Part shown: positions 25,701-33,241 of the stretch, piece by piece
Numbering within the stretch: the first letter of the stretch is position 1
Layout: each line of letters begins with the position of its first letter
Assembly: GCA_903866255.1 (NCBI GenBank)
Contig: CAIPMW010000071.1
Span: forward strand, 1-43,765
Direction of reading: 5' to 3'
DNA: 43,765 nt
Origin: an uncultured Chlorobiaceae bacterium
GTDB taxonomy: Bacteria; Bacteroidota; Chlorobiia; Chlorobiales; Chlorobiaceae
Made by a program: the position numbers and the translations under genes
The notes under the pieces: generated by a model
What the model was told of the DNA's origin: nothing
Database searches by the model: none
Seen by the model: only the letters and a program-made list of their open reading frames with translations

Positions 25701-25894
25701 AAACTCAACGTGTTGAGCGGCAACCAGAGTCATTGATTGCCAAGATCTGGAAGGAATGCCTTGGTGCAAGGGCAATTCCGTTTAATCCCGATGCACGTGA
25801 AGCACTGATTACTGATGGATGCAAACATTCTGAATTGAAACGCCACATTGAGGCGTGGCAGGAGATGAAACGAACGGGCTCCAAATGGGTGTAG
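22787..25894 (+). CDS. HD domain plus Hsp90-type (GHKL) ATPase protein
   Basis: 1035 residues. The N-terminal region has HD-phosphohydrolase-like motifs: FPDYTDHGIEHVNRV, then ATLLHDIAMH (His91-Asp92), RRHHARIAHEIA and GRLADLIGL. From about residue 390 the GHKL ATPase signatures of Hsp90 follow: N-box VRELMQNAVDAV (Glu425), CDRGIGMTSDTIKNYF (Asp478) and GRFGIGAFAVFLLGD (about 522). The C-terminal ~400 residues are unrecognised. HD proteins act on nucleotides or phosphoesters and GHKL domains clamp on ATP binding; a sensor-effector fusion is possible. It is separated by 169 nt from the ATPase upstream. No membrane segments. Confidence 0.82.
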   Translation: MAKIEFPKLLKQLLEESNLQAPLRALADQIGIILSDNKLPFFPDYTDHGIEHVNRVLQFEIDELVPSDVWSRPRLLCDADAAVIIGATLLHDIAMHMREDGFRELVRSDSRFKPLRWFKNAQEGHAADRPWHELWEEYTLEAKRFSERELAKIIGEKEAGIWKFHQLPDEIDQWVGNHYLIIGEFIRRHHARIAHEIAIYGFPGLPVGSGEHQFPEMGTEKGHHLGRLADLIGLTARSHGMNLRTCKSYLDWKYNGTPRPMGTAVLYPMALLRVADYFQIDRQRAPALLLQLRNPQSPVSVQEWEKHLAVLDICPATDPRGKMVMVREDICLSLYLQLQELLKKMQVELDHSTAVLDEAYGTRNDLGLDQLNLSIRRVYSNLHDTVFRDNLPYVPEQTGFRVDPNLLTLLVEPLYGKHPGVGVRELMQNAVDAVCELEVWSKAHDVDIKLLDLPEQDGDVLIEFIEREDSTWVLRVCDRGIGMTSDTIKNYFLRAGASFRNSEEWMKEFVGDDGKPRLARAGRFGIGAFAVFLLGDSFRLWTRHSGADKSEGYMIAALADSQLIEIQRNPNLPVGTTVEVDMNDETVNVFLLANEIELYKIFDREIADESDWFCWSWPNVVRRVVFMDNTKLLKQKYVLPDFRDNLPSEWSEIHPPGFDAVYWTFENAPSLSCNGLRIAEPISEPYIMFSDGMLEWSQETQLRIPSIAVRDSEANLPLTIQRYALSQRTVSFIDALARDITLSFIAYALVCGPTSCVEAMSLLVRRHPLVMEPIIKQSNHNDYYPVFAMSFLKWCATSNEMVPADAYLYSLLKKESCLVFGALFFHPRVIHPFTSQHVSESVIGQMSETGCTMLHWSCAIQADDDNDREKVIGWGAELFEDFTCEGLAVLGHELQASRVLVSAGNGFELDSTSSDEDCAVWRTIGGTASWPWFESGKGVLEPSISLETVLKELESKNESNPDIICAYVAEIKTQRVERQPESLIAKIWKECLGARAIPFNPDAREALITDGCKHSELKRHIEAWQEMKRTGSKWV

Positions 25895-26181
25895 AGATTG
25901 ATTTTTCCAGAAAAAAAGCTCGATGTGTATTTATGCGGAATTGCAAGTCTGAAAAACGTGAAAGAAAAAAGAAAAAATATTTTTGGAGGTATTTAGACAT
26001 AACGCCTATTAAGGTAGGTAATTATGGATAAAATATCTTGACACACTGGTGCCCAACTGTTGAAAATAAATATCCTTATAACTTATAATAATAAAATAGA
26101 ATATGGAGTTTTTTTAGCGTCGCCGACTTGAAAGTATCTGTTATCTTTGATCATTTCTAATTTTTCAACAAGGAATGATCT
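25895..26181. other. AT-rich spacer between the inserted module and the IS fragment
   Basis: About 290 bases without a supported gene, very A-rich on the plus strand around 25950-25990. It probably includes the 5' non-coding end of the IS4-type element that begins coding at 26182. No terminal inverted repeat could be fixed by eye. Confidence 0.4.
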
Positions 26182-26383
26182 ATGTATACAGGAAAAACGG
26201 CCTTTGCGCAGTTGCTTGAACACTTGCCACTTTATCAATTTCGCCTTTGTGTTAAGCGATACAATGGCAATTATAAGGTTCAATCGTTCAGTTGTCTTGA
26301 TCAATATCTTTGCCTGTTCTTTGTACAACTGACCTATCGGGAAAGTCTTCGTGATATAACGACATGCCTGCTCGGAATGCAGA
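26182..26383 (+). mobile_element. IS4-family transposase N-terminal fragment
   Basis: The frame reads MYTGKTAFAQLLEHLPLYQF, then VKRYNGNYKVQSFSCLDQYL and FVQLTYRESLRDITTCLLGM. This is the DUF4372-type N-terminus of IS4-family transposases. After about 66 codons it fuses to the duplicated 3' end of the PP2C gene (DNITVIVARITG) and stops at 26424. The DDE catalytic domain is absent. It lies exactly at the right edge of the inserted module, so it may record how the module arrived or a later decay. Confidence 0.85.
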
Positions 26384-26491
26384 ATGATAACATAACGGTC
26401 ATAGTTGCTCGAATAACCGGTTAACGACAGTGCTCAATGAAACTGATTCTTGAAATCATAAAAGGGCCGGAAAGTGGCAAACAGTTTGAAT
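26384..26491 (+). repeat. 108-bp direct repeat, right copy
   Basis: It contains the last ~13 codons of the PP2C gene, the 12-nt spacer and the first ~18 codons of the intact FHA-kinase gene. It matches 19169-19276 without gaps. The PP2C part is a non-functional tail joined to the IS fragment; the FHA part belongs to the working gene. Confidence 0.9.
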
Positions 26492-27948
26492 TTACTCAGC
26501 CAGACACCTTTATTGTCGGTCGGGGAGGGAAAGATAGGCCCGTGCACTTTAAGCTATCTGATGATGATCCCTATGTTTCACGACAGCATTTTCTCCTTGA
26601 AATAGCACCGCCACGCATTTATTTCACCGATTTCAGGAGTACCAATCCACCATCGATCAACGGGATAGAGGTCAAAGAGGCGGAACTCAACGATGGCGAT
26701 GTGATTGAGGTGGGTTTTACGCAGCTCAAGGTTAGGGTTGTCAATGAAATACAACTCAAAAATACGTTCTGTTATTGTGAAACTTGTAAAAAAACAATGC
26801 TTTTTGAGCTGATGGAGGGGGAGATACCTCCAACAATTTGCGAGGCGTGTGACGCGGAGAGAGAAGAAAATATCCACAGAAAATCATCACTCATTTCCTT
26901 TTTTGCTCTCTGCACCTGTGGCAAAGATCTCTCTTCAATTGCCAACAGTGATGGCAGGGCAGATGAACTCTCAGGTTTTGTGACCTATGCTTGCGACGAA
27001 TGTGCTCAGGGAATGATGACCGGTAGCTTTGCTGGCAAGCATATTGACGGCTACACCGTTATTAAGGATTTGGGGGAAGGAGGCATGGGAAAGGTCTATC
27101 TTGTCTGGCAGAAAGCAACTGGCAGGATAATGGCTTTGAAACAGATGCTTGACCTGAACAATGATGGGGTGATGAAACGTTTTTGCAGGGAAACCAAGTA
27201 TCTGAAAACCATTTCTCATCCAAACATCATAAAATTTATAGAGAGTGGTACCACAGCGGAAGCTCCTTATTTTGTTATGGAAGCGCTTGTTCGCGGGAAT
27301 CTTGATAAAGCAATTGACCGGTCAACAGGTTTAATGAACCCTGATCTGGCCGTACAGTACATTATTGAGACGCTCAAGGGGCTTGAATGTATTCATGCTC
27401 ATAATATTGTGCATCGCGATTTAAAACCAGCAAATATTCTTCTGAAGGAAGAGGTAAATGGAAAGCTGATACCCATCATCACCGATTTCGGTCTTGCTAA
27501 AAAATATTCCGATGCTGGAGGCTCTTTAATGACTCAGGCAAATGTTGGTATGGGTACAATCATGTACATGTCCCCAGAGCAGATTAACGATGCGAGAAGT
27601 GTCAGAGAGCCTGCTGATATCTATTCTATGGGGGTCATTCTTTATTATCTCCTTACCGGTAAATATCCCTATCATTTTCCCACCCAACGGGAAATTGAAA
27701 GATTTCTGAGCCAAAACAGGTCAATGGCAAAAAACAAGAGAGAGGCGCTGGATTTGCTGCTGCTTCAGGAAGGAGTGAAAAGCCCCTATGTAATTATTTT
27801 GACGCAGGAGCAGATACCAATACGGAAACGTAATCCTGCCATTTCGAGTACACTGGCCACAGTGGTGCATAAGGCTATAACGAAAGAGATTTCTGAACGG
27901 TATCAGTCAGCAAAAGAGTTCAGATGTGCTTTGGAAAATGTCGTGTAG
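26437..27948 (+). CDS. FHA-domain Ser/Thr protein kinase
   Basis: 503 residues. An N-terminal FHA domain (about 1-105) has FIVGRGGKDRP, DPYVSRQHFLLEI and FRSTNPPSING. A cysteine-rich section follows (FCYCETCKKTM, PTICEACDAE, CTCGKDL, CDECAQG; about 108-190), probably zinc ribbons. Then a Hanks kinase: DLGEGGMGKVYLV, Lys235 in MALKQM, VHRDLKPANI (His326-Asp328) and ITDFGLAKKY. No transmembrane helix is seen. It could phosphorylate and dock onto the other kinase or the membrane FHA protein. The start at 26437 is supported by the same start in the duplicated fragment. It was separated from the PP2C gene by the inserted module. Confidence 0.93.
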   Translation: MKLILEIIKGPESGKQFEFTQPDTFIVGRGGKDRPVHFKLSDDDPYVSRQHFLLEIAPPRIYFTDFRSTNPPSINGIEVKEAELNDGDVIEVGFTQLKVRVVNEIQLKNTFCYCETCKKTMLFELMEGEIPPTICEACDAEREENIHRKSSLISFFALCTCGKDLSSIANSDGRADELSGFVTYACDECAQGMMTGSFAGKHIDGYTVIKDLGEGGMGKVYLVWQKATGRIMALKQMLDLNNDGVMKRFCRETKYLKTISHPNIIKFIESGTTAEAPYFVMEALVRGNLDKAIDRSTGLMNPDLAVQYIIETLKGLECIHAHNIVHRDLKPANILLKEEVNGKLIPIITDFGLAKKYSDAGGSLMTQANVGMGTIMYMSPEQINDARSVREPADIYSMGVILYYLLTGKYPYHFPTQREIERFLSQNRSMAKNKREALDLLLLQEGVKSPYVIILTQEQIPIRKRNPAISSTLATVVHKAITKEISERYQSAKEFRCALENVV

Positions 27949-28049
27949 AGGTGTTTATACATCTATTTTATATCGAAAATGCTATAACTATATTTTATTA
28001 TTATCAGTTAACGGCAACATCTTCAATAACGTGAATAAGAGATTATACT

Positions 28050-28424
28050 ATGACAAGCCTGCATGAAAAACCGTTTATCTTCTCACAAGATTCATTTCTT
28101 GAATCACAGCCATTTGGACTTGATCAAATACCTTTTAAAATAATAATTCAGCTCCATAAACTTTCTGATCAAACAAGCAACGAGTACTTTGTCTCTTTAA
28201 GTCACTTTTTAAAAACACCTTTGCGGTCGATAGCACCCCCGGTCAATCAGTTTGGTCAAACGATTGTATATCGTGCAGTAGATAATGAGAAAGCATTTGA
28301 AACGATAAAAGAATCATTTAAGTATGCATTCAATAATGCAAAGAAAGGAGGCTTGATGCCAGATAACAGTTGGCTTATTCCTAATAGTGAGTTTGTGGCG
28401 TTCAACAAGAAAAAGGTGCAGTGA
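28050..28424 (+). CDS. Hypothetical protein, 124 residues
   Basis: A small protein starting MTSLHEKPFIFSQDSFLESQ, with YFVSLSHFLKTPLRSIAP and KAFETIKESFKYAFNNAKKG. No known domain is recognised, and it has no signal peptide or membrane helix. It begins 101 nt after the FHA-kinase and ends 7 nt before the Clp-like gene, so it is probably co-transcribed and may be an adaptor or substrate for the unfoldase. That role is inference from position only. Confidence 0.65.
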   Translation: MTSLHEKPFIFSQDSFLESQPFGLDQIPFKIIIQLHKLSDQTSNEYFVSLSHFLKTPLRSIAPPVNQFGQTIVYRAVDNEKAFETIKESFKYAFNNAKKGGLMPDNSWLIPNSEFVAFNKKKVQ

Positions 28425-28431
28425 GCTGCTT

Positions 28432-30816
28432 ATGCCGGATTTATCTGTTTCAGCCAAAATAGCATTTCGCCTTGCTGCCGCTGAGGCGAAGGCGCTTCAA
28501 AAAGAAAATATTGATAGTGAGCATTTGTTTCTCGGACTGTGCAAGCTTGAAGCGATTCTGCAAATAGAACGTCATGCGATAACTGGTCTTGATGACCATC
28601 AGTGGGGTATGGCTCTGGAAGAGATTGCGGCATTCAGAGATTTTCTGGCCTCGGTTGCTTTTGATCCACAACAAGCTCGTCGTCGGCTGCGAAAAATATT
28701 GCATGAATCAGCATCAGGTACCGAAAATTTTTCCGGGCATCGCACGCAACGTTGCAGAGATCTTTTCGCACTTGCAGAGACAAGGTGCAGGGAATCGTCT
28801 ACCAAAGCTATGTTGCCGCAACATCTCTGGTCGGCTCTTGTAGAACAGCCCTCATTATCGCTGGATCGGCTGTTTTCTGAAATGGCAGTGAAAAGGTCGG
28901 ATTTGCAGTTCACGCCGATCGAAGAGTTAAAAAATGACGAAGAGCATGAGCTGCCTCTGTCAAATGAAAAAAGCAATACGCCTATTCTGGATCAATTTGG
29001 CAGAGATCTGACACAATTGGCCCGGGATGGAAAACTTGAACCTGTTCTTGGTCGCAGCACTGAGATAAAGAAGATTGCGCAGGTTTTGATGCAGAAAAAA
29101 AAGAACAACCCAATTCTTATAGGGGAAGCCGGGGTTGGAAAAACAGCGGTTGTGGAGGGCTTTGCTCTGAAAGTTGTGGAAGAGAGTGCACCAAAGCAAA
29201 TCAGGAATTTCAGGGTTATTGAGTTATCGATGGCCGCACTGGTTGCTGGCACCAAATATCGTGGAGAATTTGAAGAGCGGTTGGATGGATTGATCAAGGA
29301 GGCCTCTGCTGATCCGAATACAGTTTTGTTCATTGATGAAATACACACGGTTGTTGGGGCTGGGGCTGGCCGTGGTTCAATGGATGCTGGCAATATCATG
29401 AAGCCTGCTCTTGCAAGAGGTACCATAAAATGTATCGGGGCAACGACTACTGCGGAATATCGCAAGTCAATTGAAAAAGATCCAGCATTGGAAAGAAGGT
29501 TTCAGGTCATCTGGGTGGATGAGCCGACGAAAGAGGAGGCGATACTCATGTTGAGAGGCATCCGAAAAAAATTAGAAGAGCATCATGGCGTTGTCATTAA
29601 CGATGACGTGATTGCAACGGCTGTAGAACTTTCCATGCGATACATCACTGATTTCAGACTGCCGGATAAAGCGATAGACATTCTTGATCAGGCATGTGCA
29701 AGAATGATGTTAAAAACATTTACTCCAGAGATAGTTGCCGCCACTGCAAATGCGACACTGACAGTCGGTGATATTGTGCGAGTGGTGGCAGAGCGATGCA
29801 AAATTCCAGTCGGGACCCTGACTATTGAAGAGCAGGAACGGTTTCTGAGCATTGATGATGCTTTGAAACAAAGAGTTATGGGGCAAGATCATGCCATCAG
29901 GGAGGTCGGCAAAGCGATCAGGAGTGCCAAAGCTGGACTCAATGACCCGAATAAACCAATTGTCTTTCTATTTGCCGGTTCTACAGGTACTGGCAAAACT
30001 GAACTTGCCAAGGCTCTTGCGGAGTTTTTATTTCATGATGCGAACAGTTTGATATCTTTTGATATGTCAGAATATCAGGAGAAACATTCCGTTGCAAAGT
30101 TGATCGGTTCACCTCCAGGATATATCGGTTATGAAGAGGATGGACAATTGACCGGCAAAATGAGGTCAAATCCCTATTCGGTGCTCCTTTTCGATGAAAT
30201 AGAAAAAGCACATTCAAGCATTTTCGATATTTTCCTTCAAATTTTTGATGAAGGACGATTGACTGACGGTCACGGACGACGTGTTAACTTTTCAGAGTCG
30301 GTTATTATTCTGACCACAAACCTTGGAAGCGATATTGGGCAACAGCAAAGCAGAGACAGAAACCCTTTTGGGTTCCAGAGAGAGCTTGCATCGTCAGCTT
30401 TGACACCTTCCAACAGGGATGGAATCAGCGATACATTGAAAGAGTATGAACTGCACATCAGAAAAGCGATTGTTAGTGCGTTCAGACCTGAATTTTTGAA
30501 CAGAGTGCAGAAACAAATCAACTTTTATCCGCTTGTACCAGAAACAGTAAAACAAATTATTACACAGAAAATTTTGCCCGCCCTTAATAACCGCCTGCTC
30601 CCAAGAGGGATACAGGTACTCTTGACTGAAGATGCGGTCAATTACCTGGTGAACATTGGCTATAAAGAGGCTTTTGGAGCCAGAGAGATGCAGCGCGTTT
30701 TCGATCAAAATATTTCAGAGCAGTTATCTCACATGATACTGAAAGGAGAAGTGAGTGCCGGGCAGATTGTTAGAGTAACAGCAAAGAGTCAGGGGCTTCA
30801 GCTTATGGTCGATTGA
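28432..30816 (+). CDS. ClpC/ClpA-like AAA+ unfoldase
   Basis: 794 residues from ATG 28432. An N-terminal Clp_N-like double repeat (about 1-160; SAKIAFRLAAAEAKALQKEN, DSEHLFLGL) is followed by two AAA+ modules with Walker A GEAGVGKT (about 231) and GSTGTGKT (about 516), and FIDEIHTVVGAG and LLFDEIEKAH as Walker B regions. There is no long coiled-coil middle domain, so it is not ClpB. In the second module NPFGFQRE (Phe646-Gly647-Phe648) occupies the place of the ClpP-docking loop of ClpC. It may therefore feed a ClpP protease. It sits at the end of the phospho-signalling operon. ClpV of type VI secretion is the main alternative, but no secretion genes are nearby. Confidence 0.88.
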   Translation: MPDLSVSAKIAFRLAAAEAKALQKENIDSEHLFLGLCKLEAILQIERHAITGLDDHQWGMALEEIAAFRDFLASVAFDPQQARRRLRKILHESASGTENFSGHRTQRCRDLFALAETRCRESSTKAMLPQHLWSALVEQPSLSLDRLFSEMAVKRSDLQFTPIEELKNDEEHELPLSNEKSNTPILDQFGRDLTQLARDGKLEPVLGRSTEIKKIAQVLMQKKKNNPILIGEAGVGKTAVVEGFALKVVEESAPKQIRNFRVIELSMAALVAGTKYRGEFEERLDGLIKEASADPNTVLFIDEIHTVVGAGAGRGSMDAGNIMKPALARGTIKCIGATTTAEYRKSIEKDPALERRFQVIWVDEPTKEEAILMLRGIRKKLEEHHGVVINDDVIATAVELSMRYITDFRLPDKAIDILDQACARMMLKTFTPEIVAATANATLTVGDIVRVVAERCKIPVGTLTIEEQERFLSIDDALKQRVMGQDHAIREVGKAIRSAKAGLNDPNKPIVFLFAGSTGTGKTELAKALAEFLFHDANSLISFDMSEYQEKHSVAKLIGSPPGYIGYEEDGQLTGKMRSNPYSVLLFDEIEKAHSSIFDIFLQIFDEGRLTDGHGRRVNFSESVIILTTNLGSDIGQQQSRDRNPFGFQRELASSALTPSNRDGISDTLKEYELHIRKAIVSAFRPEFLNRVQKQINFYPLVPETVKQIITQKILPALNNRLLPRGIQVLLTEDAVNYLVNIGYKEAFGAREMQRVFDQNISEQLSHMILKGEVSAGQIVRVTAKSQGLQLMVD

Positions 30817-30929
30817 GTTTTCAGAGTTGTTACTACAGGTCAAGCGGAAAAAATCCTTGAAATAAAGGGTACCAAAATGTATAACTGGTTTATTTTTATT
30901 CAACAGGCGATACACTATCCATTCATCCC

Positions 30930-31055
30930 ATGAAAATACTTGCACTCCATACCAGTGAAGCCGGGCCGCTTGGCTCACAGGTCTTCCGATTTCAAGACGA
31001 TTGGAGCGGAACGATAGCGACCAATATTCTCACCCATCCTCAATACATTGAATGA
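30930..31055 (+). pseudogene. Short frame, possible 5' stub of an ATPase gene
   Basis: 41 codons reading MKILALHTSEAGPLGSQVFR, then FQDDWSGTIATNIL and a few more residues. The pattern up to NIL resembles the N-terminus of SMC/RecF-like ATPases just before their Walker A, which is absent here. The stop overlaps the ATG at 31052 of the next gene. It may be a truncated gene cut by arrival of the ATPase-DUF4276 pair, or a leader peptide. Confidence 0.35.
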
Positions 31056-32209
31056 AAAGTGACCAAACTAATAAAATAATCAATAAAGCATTGAATATGA
31101 GAAAATTAGAAATACAAAATATAACTATTAAAGGATTCAAAAGCATACAAGCAATGCCCACTTTTGCTCCTCGTTCAATTAATGTTTTTATTGGGCAAAA
31201 TGGAGCTGGTAAATCTAACTTCATTGGTTTCTTCAAGTTCCTTTCCAATATGTTGAGTGGCACAGGAAACCTTGCTGATTATACCGGAATGTATGGAGGC
31301 GCATCTGCATTTTTATTTGATGGTCCTGAAACGACTCCACAAATAACGGGATCAGTGAGTCTTAAAACAATAACTGGGCTCAATGAATATAAGTTCAGAT
31401 TATCACATGCATCTGCTGATACATTTGTTTACACAGAAGAACAGTTTAGATATACGCCAAATGATTTTAAAGGCGAAAGGACTTGGTACGACCTGGGGTC
31501 AGGTCAGAAAGAATCAGCATTGATAAACGCAGAATCTTCAGGAAAGACTCAAGGCACAGTAAAGCGAATGTTGCAACAATTAATTACTTACCAATTTCAC
31601 AACACAACATTCAGTTCCCCAATTAGAAACACCAAGTCAGATTTAGAAAATAATTGGTTTATAGAAGAAGATGGACGGAATTTATCATCCGTATTGTATG
31701 AATTAAGCTATAATAATCCTTCTATTTATCAAAAGATTATAACAATAATTCAACAAATAATTCCATTTTTTGATGATTTTGTTTTGATTGACCAATACGG
31801 AAAAACATATTTAAGATGGAAAGAAAAAGGCTCGCCAGTTACTTTTGTAGCTACTCAGGCAAGTGATGGAATGTTGAGAGCAATGGTATTAATTACCTTA
31901 CTTTGTTTACCACCAGAACGTTTGCCGTCTGTAATGTTTTTAGATGAACCGGAACTTGGCCTGCATCCTTCAGCAGTAAAGACTATTTGCGAATTGATCC
32001 AAGGGGCATCGGAGCATTGCCAAATTTTTATTGCAACACAAGATGCAGATATGTTGAATGAATTTGAACCAGAAGATGTCGTCATTGTTACCAGAGAAGG
32101 TAGAAAATCCGTTTTCAAGCGATTGGTAAACGATGATTTAACAGAATGGATTGGCATTTACAGTTTATCCGATTTGTGGCACCAAAACATTATAGGAGGT
32201 AAGCCATGA
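31052..32209 (+). CDS. AAA_21-type ATPase (OLD/RecF-like)
   Basis: 385 residues from ATG 31052; ATG 31097 (MRKLEIQNITIKGFKSIQ) is a tighter start for the family. Walker A is FIGQNGAGKS, the signature region ATQASDGMLRAM, Walker B VMFLDEPELGLHPSA and the switch region IFIATQDADML. This is an ABC-type ATPase of the kind paired with TOPRIM-like or DUF4276 proteins in phage-defence pairs such as those related to AbiL or PARIS. The stop overlaps the start of the DUF4276 gene (ATGA). AT-rich like the rest of the island. Confidence 0.88.
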   Translation: MKSDQTNKIINKALNMRKLEIQNITIKGFKSIQAMPTFAPRSINVFIGQNGAGKSNFIGFFKFLSNMLSGTGNLADYTGMYGGASAFLFDGPETTPQITGSVSLKTITGLNEYKFRLSHASADTFVYTEEQFRYTPNDFKGERTWYDLGSGQKESALINAESSGKTQGTVKRMLQQLITYQFHNTTFSSPIRNTKSDLENNWFIEEDGRNLSSVLYELSYNNPSIYQKIITIIQQIIPFFDDFVLIDQYGKTYLRWKEKGSPVTFVATQASDGMLRAMVLITLLCLPPERLPSVMFLDEPELGLHPSAVKTICELIQGASEHCQIFIATQDADMLNEFEPEDVVIVTREGRKSVFKRLVNDDLTEWIGIYSLSDLWHQNIIGGKP

Positions 32210-32877
32210 AGAAATTGTTTATTATAGTTGAGGGAGAAACAGAAGAACGATTTTTACGAAAAGTTCTCTACAATGATTTTATTACACAAGGCATTCACAT
32301 TGAAGCACAACAATGGTTAACAAATAGAAAATTGGGCATTGGTGGTGGTGGAAATAATTTTGACTTGATAGAAAATCATTTACAAAGACTTATGGCAAGA
32401 TACAAACATGACAATAATATATTTATTTCTGTAATGATTGATCTATACGCATTCCCAAAACAGGGCAATTCAATATATGATGCTGATGTTGAAAGGCTAA
32501 AAAGTGGAATAAATAAGGTTATATTGTTGGAAAAGAAAATGGAAGAAAGAATGGGTTATAGGAATTTCATTCCTTATGTTCAGTTACATGAGTACGAAGC
32601 CTTGTTGCTTTCAAAGCCTAATGCTTTATCAATATTTTACACAGATAAAGCAAAAGAAATTGAAGCACTAAAGACGGAAATTAATGGCATGCATCCCGAA
32701 GAAATTAATGAAACTCCTCAAGGTGCACCATCAAAAAGGATTATCAAATATATTCCGCGATACGAAAAGCAAAAAACAAGTGCAGGTGTGGCAACAGCAG
32801 AAGCAATTGGCTTACCTTATCTAAGGACAGCATGTACTCATTTTAATGATTGGGTTTCAAAACTTGAAAGTATCTAA
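32206..32877 (+). CDS. DUF4276 protein (TOPRIM-like), partner of the ATPase
   Basis: 223 residues starting MKKLFIIVEGETEERFL, the DUF4276 N-terminus with the acidic VEGETEE motif. FISVMIDLYAFPKQG supplies the second acidic position, and YVQLHEYEALLLS is a further family motif. The TOPRIM-like fold suggests nuclease activity using the conserved acidic residues. It overlaps the ATPase gene by 4 nt. AAA_21-DUF4276 pairs are known or suspected abortive-infection modules; which one this is cannot be settled here. Confidence 0.85.
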   Translation: MKKLFIIVEGETEERFLRKVLYNDFITQGIHIEAQQWLTNRKLGIGGGGNNFDLIENHLQRLMARYKHDNNIFISVMIDLYAFPKQGNSIYDADVERLKSGINKVILLEKKMEERMGYRNFIPYVQLHEYEALLLSKPNALSIFYTDKAKEIEALKTEINGMHPEEINETPQGAPSKRIIKYIPRYEKQKTSAGVATAEAIGLPYLRTACTHFNDWVSKLESI

Positions 32878-32998
32878 TAACATAACATATATAATCTGGC
32901 TCTTTGAATAAATAATATTTCAAATTGATAAACCACCACCATGCATACCAATGTCTCAGTGTGGCGACACCGATGCCTCCATCAACGATTCCGGCTTA

Positions 32999-33241
32999 TC
33001 ACAATTTTAAATCCCGCATCCACCCCGGGAAAGCCGAGCTCCAGTTCGGCATAAAACGAGGATACAGCTCAAACCGCTGCGGATAGGTCACTACCACATT
33101 CGCTGCATCATAATCCACCTTCTCCCAGCGGCAAAAAATCCTGAACAACTGATTCTCCGTCAATGCAAGCTGAGCCGCCTTCTCCGCCAGGAGCGTAATC
33201 AAAATCTGAAACTCCGTATCAATCGTCACACCAGCCAGCAA
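32999..33241 (-). pseudogene. 3' fragment of an unrecognised GC-rich gene
   Basis: An 80-codon frame (QLALTENQLFRIFCRWEKVD, then TYPQRFELYPRFMPNWSSAF, PGWMRDLKL). Its composition is GC-rich, like the Wadjet genes and unlike the island. It begins right where the jetC stub ends, with no proper start or ribosome binding site, so it looks like the tail of a larger gene joined to the stub. I do not recognise the family. The gap 32878-32998 holds nothing supported. Confidence 0.45.

Noticed and set aside
26083-26328. Minus-strand frame of 81 codons
   Set aside because: It is antisense to the IS4-type transposase fragment, which has clear family sequence.
28432-30816. ClpV/type VI secretion interpretation of the kinase-phosphatase-FHA-Clp cluster
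   Set aside because: No Tss structural genes (sheath, tube, baseplate, membrane complex) are present, and the unfoldase has a ClpC-like docking loop region.
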